A DNA stretch of 64,000 bases from positions 4,395,943-4,459,942 of the forward strand of contig NC_007626.1 in assembly GCF_000009985.1 (NCBI RefSeq), given 5' to 3'. Numbering within the stretch: position 1 is the first letter of the stretch; every line of letters begins with the position of its first letter. Below the pieces are notes generated by a model. It made no database searches. It was not told where the DNA came from and saw only the letters and a list, made by a program, of their open reading frames with translations. This DNA is from Paramagnetospirillum magneticum AMB-1 (GTDB lineage Bacteria > Pseudomonadota > Alphaproteobacteria > Rhodospirillales > Magnetospirillaceae). The translations under genes and the position numbers were made by a program. This document shows positions 24,118 to 32,478 of this stretch, piece after piece.

Positions 24118-25998
24118 TTGAACCGGGTTGAAAAGGACGTGCTTTCCCTGGCCCTGCCGCTGCTTCTTCTGGTCGCGGCGGCGGCGCTTTGCGGCTTGGC
24201 GGTGCGCATCGTCCCGCCGGGACGAATCTTCGACGACCCGGCATCCTACCTGGCCATCCACTCCGCTCTGGAACTGATCAGCATCACCGTGTCGCTGATG
24301 GTGTTCTCGCTCGGCTGGGCGGTGCGCCGCACCGACCCCAACCAGCGGAACCTGATCCTGGGTCTGGCCGCCCTGGCGGCTTCGGCCATCGATGTCTTCC
24401 ATACCCTCTCCTACGCCGGCATGCCGGATCTGGTCACCCCGAGCAGCCCGGAAAAGGCCATCAATCTGTGGCTTCTCGGCCGCCTGGCCATGGCGGTGGG
24501 GCTGGTCCTGGCCGTTATCGTCACCACCGACCACCAGTGGCGTGATGCCACGCGGCGGTTCTGGCTTGGCGGCGTCGCGCTGGTCACCACGACGCTGGTC
24601 GCCATCGGGCTGGTTCACCCCGAATGGTTCCCCCGGACCTTCATTCCCGGCAGCGGCCTGACCCCGTTCAAGATCAGCGCGGAATACGTCCTGTCCGTCG
24701 CCTATGTGGGGGCCGCCAGTGCCATGTATCTGCGGTTTCGCCGCACGGGGGACCCCAACGAGCTGAAGCTGGCCGCTGCCGCCTGGATTATGGCCCTATC
24801 GGGCGTGCTGCTGACCCTTTACGGCGATGTGGGCGACCTCTTCAACCTGGCGGGCCACCTGGGCAAGGCGCTGGCCTATCTGCTGATCTACGGCGCGCTG
24901 TTCGTCTCGGGCGTCCAGACTCCCTACACCGCCCTGGCCAAGGAGCAGGCCCTGCTGCGGACCCTGATGGATTCGGTCCCCGACCTGATCTTCTTCAAGG
25001 ACCCGCAATCACGCTATCTCGGCTACAACCGGGCCTTTGCGTCCTATTGTGGCCGCCCGGAAGCCGAAATGATCGGCAAGACCGACGACGAGTTCGCGCC
25101 GCCCGAAGTCGCCGAGTTCTACCGCTCCAAGGATCGCGCGGCCATGGCGGCGGGACGGCCCACCACCAACGAGGAATGGATCGACTATCCCGATGGGCGG
25201 CATGTGCTGCTGGAAACCATCAAGGCGCCCATTCACGAGAACGGCGGCACCCTGATGGGCATGGTGGGCATCAGCCGCGACATCACCCGGCGCAGTTCCG
25301 CCGAGGAAAAGCTGCGCCGGGCCCTGTCCGACCTGGAGATGGTCACCACCGTCGCCGCCCACGACCTGCAGGAACCGGCCCGGACCATCGCCAGCTTCCT
25401 GCAATTGCTGGAGCTGCGCTACCGCGGCAAGCTGGGCGAGGATGCGGACCAGTACATCGCCTATGCCGTGGCGGGGGCCCATCGCATGCGGGACCAGTTG
25501 GCGGGGCTGCAGGAATACACCCTGGTCGACCAGGGTCCCGCGTTCTTTCCGCCGGTGGATGCCGCCGAGATCGTCGCCGCCATTCTGGAGGCCTGGAAGC
25601 CCAAGCTGGACGAGGCGGGCGCCGTGGTCAGCCTGGGCAGCCTGCCGGTGGTTCAGGCCAATCCGGACCAGTTGAAGGCCCTGTTCCAGCACCTGATCGG
25701 CAATGCCCTCAAATTCCGCCATCCCGATCGGCCGCCGGAAATCCGGCTCAGCGCGGCACACCAGGGGGGCACCTGGGAATTTTCCGTCACCGACAACGGA
25801 ATCGGTGTCGAGGAAGCCTATTGGGACAAGATCTTCATGGTGTTCCAGCGCCTGCACCCGCTCAGCCTCTATGAGGGAACCGGGATAGGCCTTGCCATCT
25901 GCCGCAAGATCGTGGAACGTCACGGCGGCCGCATTCGGGTGGTGTCCGTCCCCAACCAGGGCAGCACCTTCAGCTTCACCATTCCCGACCGCGCCTGA
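24118..25998 (+). CDS. MASE3-PAS histidine kinase
   Basis: 626 residues, TTG start. The first ~270 residues form about seven membrane helices resembling the MASE3 sensor (SAIDVFHTLSYAGMPDL and FPRTFIPGSGLTPFKI are typical). Then a PAS domain (LMDSVPDLIFFKDPQSRYLG), a dimerisation box with the phospho-acceptor His in AAHDLQEPARTI as in phytochrome-like kinases, and a complete ATPase domain (GNALKFRH, DNGIGVEEAYWDKIFMVFQR, GTGIGLAICRKIVERHGG). No response regulator is adjacent. It interrupts the usual accD-folC pair. Confidence 0.9.
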   Translation: MNRVEKDVLSLALPLLLLVAAAALCGLAVRIVPPGRIFDDPASYLAIHSALELISITVSLMVFSLGWAVRRTDPNQRNLILGLAALAASAIDVFHTLSYAGMPDLVTPSSPEKAINLWLLGRLAMAVGLVLAVIVTTDHQWRDATRRFWLGGVALVTTTLVAIGLVHPEWFPRTFIPGSGLTPFKISAEYVLSVAYVGAASAMYLRFRRTGDPNELKLAAAAWIMALSGVLLTLYGDVGDLFNLAGHLGKALAYLLIYGALFVSGVQTPYTALAKEQALLRTLMDSVPDLIFFKDPQSRYLGYNRAFASYCGRPEAEMIGKTDDEFAPPEVAEFYRSKDRAAMAAGRPTTNEEWIDYPDGRHVLLETIKAPIHENGGTLMGMVGISRDITRRSSAEEKLRRALSDLEMVTTVAAHDLQEPARTIASFLQLLELRYRGKLGEDADQYIAYAVAGAHRMRDQLAGLQEYTLVDQGPAFFPPVDAAEIVAAILEAWKPKLDEAGAVVSLGSLPVVQANPDQLKALFQHLIGNALKFRHPDRPPEIRLSAAHQGGTWEFSVTDNGIGVEEAYWDKIFMVFQRLHPLSLYEGTGIGLAICRKIVERHGGRIRVVSVPNQGSTFSFTIPDRA

Positions 25999-26025
25999 CC
26001 CTGCCGCCACGCCAATCCAGCGACC

Positions 26026-27330
26026 ATGATCGACCGCATTCTCGACCGCCTGACCCGGCTGCACCCCAAAGTCATCGACCTGTCCCTGGAGCGCGTCCTC
26101 GGGCTGCTCGACGCCCTGGGCAATCCCCAGGACAGGCTGCCGCCGGTCATCCACGTGGCGGGAACCAACGGCAAGGGATCGACGGTGGCGACGCTTCGCG
26201 CCCTGTTCGAGGCGGCGGGGCTGCGAGCCCACGTCTATACCTCGCCCCATCTGGTGCGCTTCGCCGAGCGCATCCGCATCGCCGGCGCATTGCCCTCGGA
26301 CCCGCAATTGCTGGCCTTGCTGGAAGAGGTGGAAGCCGCCAACGGGGGCAACCCCATCACCTTCTTCGAGATCACCACGGCGGCCGCCTTCCTGGCCTTT
26401 GCCCGGAGCCCGGCCGAGATCTGCATCCTGGAGACCGGGCTGGGCGGGCGGCTGGATGCCACCAACGTGGTCGAGCGCCCGGCGCTGACCGTGCTGACTC
26501 CCATCGCCATGGATCATGAGAGCTTCCTGGGCGGCCGCATCGAGGCCATCGCCGCCGAGAAGGCCGGCATCATGAAGCGCGGCGTCGCCTGCGTCGTGGC
26601 CAAGCAAGGCCGCAAAGCCGCCAAGGTGCTCGACGCCCGCTCGACCGAACTGGGCGTGCCGCTGATCAAGGAGGGCGAGCACTTCTTCGCCCGCACCGCC
26701 TCCGATGGCGGGCTGATCTATCGCGGCCCGTCGGTGGAATGGAGCCTGCCCGCCCCCGCCTTGGCCGGAGCGTTCCAGTACCGCAACACCGCCCTGGCCC
26801 TGGCCTGCATCGAGCGCCTGTCGCGCACCGCGCCGGTTCCCGCCTTCCCCGACTTCCCCCCGGGCGCCCTGGGCCTCGGCGTCCGCTCGGTGGAATGGCC
26901 GGCGCGGCTGCAGCGCCTGACCCAGGGGCCGCTGGTCGACCTGCTGCCCGAGGGCTGGGAGCTGTGGCTGGACGGCGGCCACAATCCCCACGCCGCCGAG
27001 GCCATCGCCCAGCATGCCCGCTCGTGGCGGGACAAGCCGCTGATGGGCGTGTTCGGCATTCTGTCCACCAAGGACGTGGACGGCTATCTCGAACCCCTGG
27101 CGGCGCGCTTTCACACCCTGCGCACCGTGGCCATCCCGGGAGAGGCGGCATCCCTGTCGGCCGAGGACGGCGCCACGGCGGCGACCCGGCATTTCTGCCT
27201 GGACGCCAAGCCCGCGCCGTCGGTGGAGGCGGCCATCGCCGAGCTGGTGGCGGCCGGTTCGGCCCCCGCCCGCATCCTGATCTGCGGCTCGCTCTATCTG
27301 GCCGGAACGGTGCTGTCGGCCAATTCCTGA
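26026..27330 (+). CDS. folC: Folylpolyglutamate synthase / dihydrofolate synthase
   Basis: Adds glutamate to dihydropteroate and folates. 434 residues with the P-loop HVAGTNGKGSTVATL, YTSPHLVRFAERIRI, the second motif LETGLGGRLDATNVV, and the C-terminal Mur-ligase domain (LWLDGGHNPHAAEAI). Its 3' end overlaps the convergent hybrid kinase gene by 37 bp. Confidence 0.96.
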   Translation: MIDRILDRLTRLHPKVIDLSLERVLGLLDALGNPQDRLPPVIHVAGTNGKGSTVATLRALFEAAGLRAHVYTSPHLVRFAERIRIAGALPSDPQLLALLEEVEAANGGNPITFFEITTAAAFLAFARSPAEICILETGLGGRLDATNVVERPALTVLTPIAMDHESFLGGRIEAIAAEKAGIMKRGVACVVAKQGRKAAKVLDARSTELGVPLIKEGEHFFARTASDGGLIYRGPSVEWSLPAPALAGAFQYRNTALALACIERLSRTAPVPAFPDFPPGALGLGVRSVEWPARLQRLTQGPLVDLLPEGWELWLDGGHNPHAAEAIAQHARSWRDKPLMGVFGILSTKDVDGYLEPLAARFHTLRTVAIPGEAASLSAEDGATAATRHFCLDAKPAPSVEAAIAELVAAGSAPARILICGSLYLAGTVLSANS

Positions 27331-29465
27331 GCCCGCCCGAAACGCTGTTCCAGCGTTGCGCGGGTCGCCGACCAGACCTCGCCCAGCGGCTGGATATGCC
27401 GGCGTACCTCGTCGGCACGGCCATCGCGGGCGGCGACCTCGATGGCGGCGGCGAGATCGGCGAGAGACGCGCAACCCGCCGTCCCGGCCATGCTCTTGAG
27501 ATCGTGGGCCGCCATGTGCAGGCGCAGCAGATCGCCGGTTTCCTCGGCCAGGATGCGACAGGCCGCCTCGGCATGGGTGAGAAAGGCGCTGACCAGGCTG
27601 GTCATGCCCTCCGGCCCCAGATAGGCGCTCAGTTCGGCGAAGGGCGCTGTCTGTCCGGCCGCGGGCGTCGCCCCGACCGGACCACCCGCCAGCACATCGC
27701 CGATGACCCGGAACAGGATGGCCGGATCCACCGGCTTGGCCACATGGGCGTTCATGCCCGCCTCCCGGCACCGTTCGGCGTCGCCGCGCATGGCGTTGGC
27801 GGTCAGGGCGATCACCGGCACGTCCCCCGCCGGAGCGGGCAGCGCCCGGATGCGCGAGACCGCCTCCAGGCCGTCCATCACCGGCATCTGCATGTCCATC
27901 AGCACCACGTCGAAGCCGCCGTCCCGCGCCAGGGCCAGGGCCTCGGCGCCGTTGGCGGCGACGGTGACGCGATGGCCGGCCTGGGTGAGAAAGCCCAGGG
28001 CCACCTTCTGATTGATGGGATTATCCTCGGCCACCAGCACCGAGAGAGGGGGAAGAACCACCTCGCCCCGAGCATCCACCGCGCCCAGGGCCGGCGCCCG
28101 GCCAGCCGGCAGGGCGAGGCGGAACCAGAAGCGGCTGCCCACGCCGGGGCGGCTTTCCACCCCGATCTCGCCGCCCTGGGCCTCCACCAGCCGGCGGCAG
28201 ATGGCCAGGCCCAGCCCCGTGCCGCCGAAGCGCCGGGTGATGGAGGAATCCGCCTGGGCGAAGGCATGGAACAGCCGCCCGATCTCGGCCTCGCCAAGAC
28301 CGATCCCGGTGTCGGTCACCGAGAATTCCAGCCGGCCAGACCCATCGCCGGCCAGTCCCACCCGGATCAGCACATGGCCTGAATCCGTGAATTTCAACGC
28401 ATTGCCCGCCAGATTCAGCAGGATCTGCCGCAGGCGTCCGCCATCGCCCTCCACCCATTCGGGGACCTCCGGGCCAATGGCATGGGACAGCTCCAGGCCC
28501 TTTTCGCGGGCGCGGGCCGAGAGCAGGGTCTGGATGCCGGCCAGGGTGCGGGCTGGACTGAAGGGCGAGCGTTCGAATTCCATGCGCCCGGCCTCCACCT
28601 TGGACAGGTCCAGAATGTTGTCCAGGATGCCCAGCAGCAGTTCGGCGGAATGGTGGACCATTTCCAGACGCTCGCGGTCCTCTGCCTCCAGCGGCCGGTC
28701 GAGCAGCAGCCGCACCATGCCCAGAATGCCGTTCATGGGGGTACGGATCTCGTGGCTCATCACCGCCAGGAACTCGCTCTTGGCCCGCGTGCCGGCCTCG
28801 GCCGCCTCCTTGGCGTCCAGCAGGGTGATGCGCGCCTGACGCTCGCCCTCCACCAGCAGAAACTGGCGGCGGCCCATGCGCTCGAACTGGATGCGGGCGG
28901 TGGCGCCGACCAGATAGGCCACCCCGGTCATCAGGGTGATGATGGCCATGTCGGCCGGGCTTTCCGGCACCTCGCGCAGTTCGGCCCAGGCCAGCAGGCT
29001 GACCAGCGGCCCGACGGCGCATAGCAGCGCCACCCGCCGCAGCGGTCCCGGCGCGAACATGAACATGGACATGGCGATCAGCGGAAAGAACATGCCGCCG
29101 TGGCGATCCAGCAGGGGATGGGCGAAGACCAGGGCGTTGAGGAAAAAGAAGGTGTAGAGGTGCAGATGGGTGACGGCAATGATCATGCGCGACGTCCTGG
29201 CCCGCGCCAGGGCGGCCAGCCCGACGGCCAGCACGATGGCAATGGCCAGGCGCACCGTCAGGAAGAACACCAACCGGCGTCCTTCAAGCGCCAGCAGGTC
29301 GAGGGGCGCAAAGGCAAGGCTGGTCAGGCTGGTGGCCAGGACGCAGAGATAGGCCCCGTCCCGCAGACGTTGCCGGGACGAATCGACGAAGGTGCCCTCG
29401 AGTTCCCGCGAACGGAACTCGCCCCACCACGTGATGGCGGTGTCCCTGATCCCCATGGGCGGCAA
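27294..29465 (-). CDS. Hybrid sensor histidine kinase with receiver and Hpt domains
   Basis: 723 residues. About six N-terminal membrane helices (to ~195), a short coiled linker, a HisKA with the acceptor His in FLAVMSHEIRTPMNGILGM, an ATPase domain (NLAGNALKFTDSGHV, TDTGIGLGEAE, FGGTGLGLAICRRLVE), a receiver (LVAEDNPINQKVAL with phospho-Asp in VVLMDMQMPVMDG), and a C-terminal Hpt (HMAAHDLKSMAGTAG). A complete internal phosphorelay needing only an output regulator. No partner is adjacent. A second ATG nine bases in (MGIRDTAI) is also possible. Confidence 0.92.
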   Translation of the reverse strand: MPPMGIRDTAITWWGEFRSRELEGTFVDSSRQRLRDGAYLCVLATSLTSLAFAPLDLLALEGRRLVFFLTVRLAIAIVLAVGLAALARARTSRMIIAVTHLHLYTFFFLNALVFAHPLLDRHGGMFFPLIAMSMFMFAPGPLRRVALLCAVGPLVSLLAWAELREVPESPADMAIITLMTGVAYLVGATARIQFERMGRRQFLLVEGERQARITLLDAKEAAEAGTRAKSEFLAVMSHEIRTPMNGILGMVRLLLDRPLEAEDRERLEMVHHSAELLLGILDNILDLSKVEAGRMEFERSPFSPARTLAGIQTLLSARAREKGLELSHAIGPEVPEWVEGDGGRLRQILLNLAGNALKFTDSGHVLIRVGLAGDGSGRLEFSVTDTGIGLGEAEIGRLFHAFAQADSSITRRFGGTGLGLAICRRLVEAQGGEIGVESRPGVGSRFWFRLALPAGRAPALGAVDARGEVVLPPLSVLVAEDNPINQKVALGFLTQAGHRVTVAANGAEALALARDGGFDVVLMDMQMPVMDGLEAVSRIRALPAPAGDVPVIALTANAMRGDAERCREAGMNAHVAKPVDPAILFRVIGDVLAGGPVGATPAAGQTAPFAELSAYLGPEGMTSLVSAFLTHAEAACRILAEETGDLLRLHMAAHDLKSMAGTAGCASLADLAAAIEVAARDGRADEVRRHIQPLGEVWSATRATLEQRFGRAQELADSTVPAR

Positions 29466-29549
29466 GGTAAGTAGCTTACCTGACCCCCGTCAATACATTG
29501 AAACCCTGAGAAGCGGAGTCGGGGCGGCCGCTTCGGCCACCCATTTGAC

Positions 29550-29647
29550 GTCATCCCGAACGGGGGCGAGGGATCTCATCCTGGACCGGCAGATCCGGTT
29601 CGGCATCGATGCTCCAGGCGGAGATCCCTCCCTTCGTTCGGGATGAC
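29550..29647. repeat. 98-bp palindromic intergenic element
   Basis: Perfect 13-bp terminal inverted repeats (GTCATCCCGAACG at 29550 and its complement at 29635) and a second matching inner pair (GAGGGATCTC 29568-29577 with GAGATCCCTC 29621-29630). It encodes no protein. This GTCATCCCGA...GGGATCTC type of element is widely dispersed in bacterial genomes and may be a MITE or REP-like sequence. Confidence 0.7.
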
Positions 29648-29658
29648 AAATCAATCCA

Positions 29659-30222
29659 TTACTTGGTCCAGCGCGCGGCTGCCTCGGCCACCCGCTTGCC
29701 CAGATGGGCGGCGGTCTTCTTGTCGGCTTCGGTGACGCCTTCCGGCCCCTGGTCGGCATTGGCCTGGGCCATGACGCCGAGGAAGCTGCCCAGACGGTTG
29801 AGATCCTCGACGCTGCCCTTGGAATTGTTGTTGCCGGGCAGCAGGTCCAAACCCACCCAGATCATGCCGTGCTGGGCAGCGAACACCGACAGTTGCTGCA
29901 GGACGGCCAGCTTGTCGCCGCTCTGGCTGGCCGAGACGGTGAAGCCCGCCGCGACCTTGTCGGCCCAGCCCCGGCCGTACCAGGTCTTGGAGCTCCACTC
30001 CATGAACTCTTTGAACTTGGCCGAGGCCGAACCCATGTAGGTGGGCGAGCCGAAGATGATGGCGTCGGCGCCGTTCAGGACGTCGGCCTTGGCCTCGGCC
30101 TGATCGGCCGGAACCAGATGGACCTGGGCGCCCGGAACCTGGGCGGCGCCGGCGGCGACCGCCTCGGCCACCACCTGGGTATGGCCGTAGCCGGAATGAA
30201 AGACGATGGCGATGGAAGTCAT
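29659..30222 (-). CDS. Flavodoxin-fold NAD(P)H:quinone reductase, WrbA-like
   Basis: 187 residues with the flavodoxin FMN-phosphate loop near the N-terminus (IVFHSGYGHTQVVAEAV) and the isoalloxazine loop IIFGSPTYMGSASAKFKEFM. Similar to WrbA and related FMN reductases that reduce quinones by two electrons. It is preceded on the same strand by an Rrf2 regulator gene, and both promoters share a TCTGTTAC-containing motif, suggesting redox or nitrosative control. Confidence 0.88.
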   Translation of the reverse strand: MTSIAIVFHSGYGHTQVVAEAVAAGAAQVPGAQVHLVPADQAEAKADVLNGADAIIFGSPTYMGSASAKFKEFMEWSSKTWYGRGWADKVAAGFTVSASQSGDKLAVLQQLSVFAAQHGMIWVGLDLLPGNNNSKGSVEDLNRLGSFLGVMAQANADQGPEGVTEADKKTAAHLGKRVAEAAARWTK

Positions 30223-30244
30223 GCTGCTCTCCTAAGATGTAATG

Positions 30245-30255
30245 GTATCTGTTAC
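30245..30255. promoter_or_regulatory. Putative Rrf2 operator upstream of the flavodoxin gene
   Basis: GTATCTGTTAC, a short inverted repeat (GTA-N5-TAC), 23 bp before the flavodoxin gene start. The core TCTGTTAC recurs on the complementary strand upstream of the Rrf2 gene. Confidence 0.45.
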
Positions 30256-30282
30256 TGTTACGTTAATTCGCAAAAAAGGGGC

Positions 30283-30705
30283 TTATCCCTCGACCTTCAA
30301 GGCCCCCACCACTTCCGACAGCTTGGTGGTGGACAGAACCGCGTCGCGGGCGGCATCGGCCCGTTCCATGACCCGGACCAGCACCGACTGGATGTTGCGC
30401 CCCACCGGACAGGCCGGATTGGGCGGCTGGTTGTGCAGGGCCGGCTCCTCCTCCTCGTCCACCGCCCGATGGATATCGAGCAGGGAGATGCGGTCAGCGG
30501 GCCGGGCCAGCACCGATCCGCCGGCGCTGCCCCGCGTCGAGCTGACCAGCCCCGCCTTGGCCAGGGCCGACAGCAGGCGGCGCACCACCACGGGGTTGGT
30601 GTTGACCGAGCCGGCGATCCACTCCGACGTGCAAGCCTGCCCGTCCATGGTGGCGAGCAGAGAGGTGATGTGGACGGCGACGGCGAAACGACAGTTCTTG
30701 GCCAT
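30283..30705 (-). CDS. Rrf2-family transcriptional regulator
   Basis: 140 residues from the ATG at 30705 (a TTG at 30711 is possible). Winged-helix Rrf2 pattern: FAVAVHITSLLATMDGQACT, VNTNPVVVRRLLSALAKAGL, STRGSAGGSVLARPADRISL. Only one Cys (NPACPVG) occurs where IscR/NsrR have three cluster ligands, so a 2Fe-2S cluster is unlikely and a thiol-based sensor is more plausible. It likely regulates itself and the adjacent flavodoxin gene. Confidence 0.9.
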   Translation of the reverse strand: MAKNCRFAVAVHITSLLATMDGQACTSEWIAGSVNTNPVVVRRLLSALAKAGLVSSTRGSAGGSVLARPADRISLLDIHRAVDEEEEPALHNQPPNPACPVGRNIQSVLVRVMERADAARDAVLSTTKLSEVVGALKVEG

Positions 30706-30712
30706 GGGCAAT

Positions 30713-30725
30713 ATGTAACAGACAT
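30713..30725. promoter_or_regulatory. Putative Rrf2 operator upstream of its own gene
   Basis: ATGTAACAGACAT, an inverted repeat (ATGT-N5-ACAT) starting 8 bp before the regulator's start codon. It shares TCTGTTAC (complement strand) with the flavodoxin promoter. Confidence 0.45.
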
Positions 30726-30818
30726 CGTTGCCATTCGCAAGCCGAAACGCCGCCCCCGCTTTCCCGCGTTGCTCGCTTTGCGCCGAGCGGCCTATTCTGT
30801 AACGAAAGAGGGGAAACC

Positions 30819-32441
30819 ATGAGTGCCAACAGCAAGCCGCTGAATATCGGAGAGGCGTTCGGCCGCGCCATGGCGGCCTGGGACGACGGCAATGCCGCCG
30901 AGGCCCGGCGTCTGGCGCGCAGCATCGTCGAGTCCAAGCCGGATTTCGGCGGCGCCCATTATCTTCTGGGCCTGATCGCCCTGGCCCAGGGACAGGCCCG
31001 GCGGGCGGCCGAGCATCTGACCCAGGCGGTGGCCGCCGATCCCAACCAGTCGGTTCCCCGCCTGGCCCTGGGCCGCGCCCTGGAAGCCCTGGACAATTAC
31101 AACAGTGCCATCTTGCACTATCGCGCCATCCTGTCGCGTGAGCCCGATCATGCCGAGGCCAATGCCCGGCTGGCCGAGCTTCTGGGACGGCTGGGGCGCA
31201 ACAAGGCCGAGGCGCTGGAGCATGCGCGGCGAGCGGTCAAGGTCGCCCCCCGCCATCCCGAGGCCCTGTGCACGCTGGGCACCCTGCTGCACCAGACTGG
31301 TGATCATGCCGAGGCCGCCCGCATGCTGGAACGCTCCCTGGAGATTCGTCCCGACTGGGCGGTGGCGCTGAACAATTACGGGCTGGTGCTGGGCTCGCTG
31401 GGCCAGTACGAGCGGGCGGTGGCGGTGCTGTCGGGGGCGGCGGAGCTGCGCCGTGACCATGCGGGCACGCGGGCGAATCTGGCGGCGGCGCTGCGCGGCA
31501 TGGGGCGCCTCGACGAGGCCCGGCTGCATGCCGAGCGCGCCACCAAGATCAATTCCCGCGATATGGCGGGCTGGCTGGAACTGGGCTTGGTCCGCAAGGC
31601 GCTGGGCATGCCCGAAGCCGCCGCCGCCGCCTTCGAGCGGGCGGTGACCGCCGCCCCGGATTCGGTGCACGCTCATTACTGTCTCGCCGAGGCCCGGCTG
31701 GTGCTGGGCGAGAAGAACCGCGCCGCCAAGTCCTTCCGCCGTTGCCTGGAACTGGACCCCGAGGACCGCCACGGCGCCGCCCTCGGGCTGGCCCAGGCCG
31801 GCGCCGGCGAAGCCCCCGCCCGCGCGCCGGACGCCTATGTGCGCCAGCTGTTCGACGATTACGCCGATAAGTTCGACGCCGCCCTGGTGGACAAGCTGGC
31901 CTACCGCGCTCCGGCGCTGCTGGCCCAGGCCATGGACAAGGCCCTGGACCGCCGCCAGGACCTGGACGTGCTCGACGCGGGTTGCGGCACCGGCCTGGCC
32001 GCCCCGGTCCTGCGCCCCCTGGCCGCCCGCCTGGACGGCATCGACCTGTCCGGCGCCATGGTGGACAAGGCCCGGGCCCGCGGCCTCTATGACGGGCTGG
32101 AGGTGGGCGAACTGGTCGCCGGCTTGAGGCACCACCCTCACGCCTATGATCTGGTGGTCGCCGCCGACGTCCTGGTCTATTTCGGCGGCCTTGAGGACAT
32201 CATGGCCGCCACCGCCCTGGCCCTGAAGCCCGGCGGCGTGTTCGCCTTCACGGTGGAGCGTGCCGACGACTGCGCCTCCTATGTACTGGGCGCCAAGAAC
32301 CGCTATGCCCACGCCCCCGAATATGTGGACGCGGTGGCCGCCGCCAACGGCTTTTCCGTGGTTTCGGCCGAGCGCGCCTCCACCCGCCAGGAAGCGGGGG
32401 AGGATGTTCCCGGTCTTGTGGTGGTGCTGCGCAAGGGCTAA
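30819..32441 (+). CDS. TPR-repeat SAM-dependent methyltransferase
   Basis: 540 residues. About eight tetratricopeptide repeats cover the first ~330 residues (for example HYLLGLIALAQGQARRAAEH, AVALNNYGLVLGSLGQYERA). A class I methyltransferase follows, with motif I LDVLDAGCGTGLAAPVLRPL, LDGIDLSGAMVDKA and LVVAADVLVYFGGLED. The sequence YVRQLFDDYADKFDAALVDK at the junction is typical of a known TPR-methyltransferase family. The substrate is unknown; the repeats probably bind a protein partner. Confidence 0.9.
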   Translation: MSANSKPLNIGEAFGRAMAAWDDGNAAEARRLARSIVESKPDFGGAHYLLGLIALAQGQARRAAEHLTQAVAADPNQSVPRLALGRALEALDNYNSAILHYRAILSREPDHAEANARLAELLGRLGRNKAEALEHARRAVKVAPRHPEALCTLGTLLHQTGDHAEAARMLERSLEIRPDWAVALNNYGLVLGSLGQYERAVAVLSGAAELRRDHAGTRANLAAALRGMGRLDEARLHAERATKINSRDMAGWLELGLVRKALGMPEAAAAAFERAVTAAPDSVHAHYCLAEARLVLGEKNRAAKSFRRCLELDPEDRHGAALGLAQAGAGEAPARAPDAYVRQLFDDYADKFDAALVDKLAYRAPALLAQAMDKALDRRQDLDVLDAGCGTGLAAPVLRPLAARLDGIDLSGAMVDKARARGLYDGLEVGELVAGLRHHPHAYDLVVAADVLVYFGGLEDIMAATALALKPGGVFAFTVERADDCASYVLGAKNRYAHAPEYVDAVAAANGFSVVSAERASTRQEAGEDVPGLVVVLRKG

Positions 32442-32478
32442 GGTCCCTGCGATTTCATAGCGGAACGTTCCAGCGATC

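Noticed and set aside
25009..27771. 920-codon minus-strand open frame
   Set aside because: Antisense to the histidine kinase and folC, both with full catalytic motifs; composition is that of a shadow frame.
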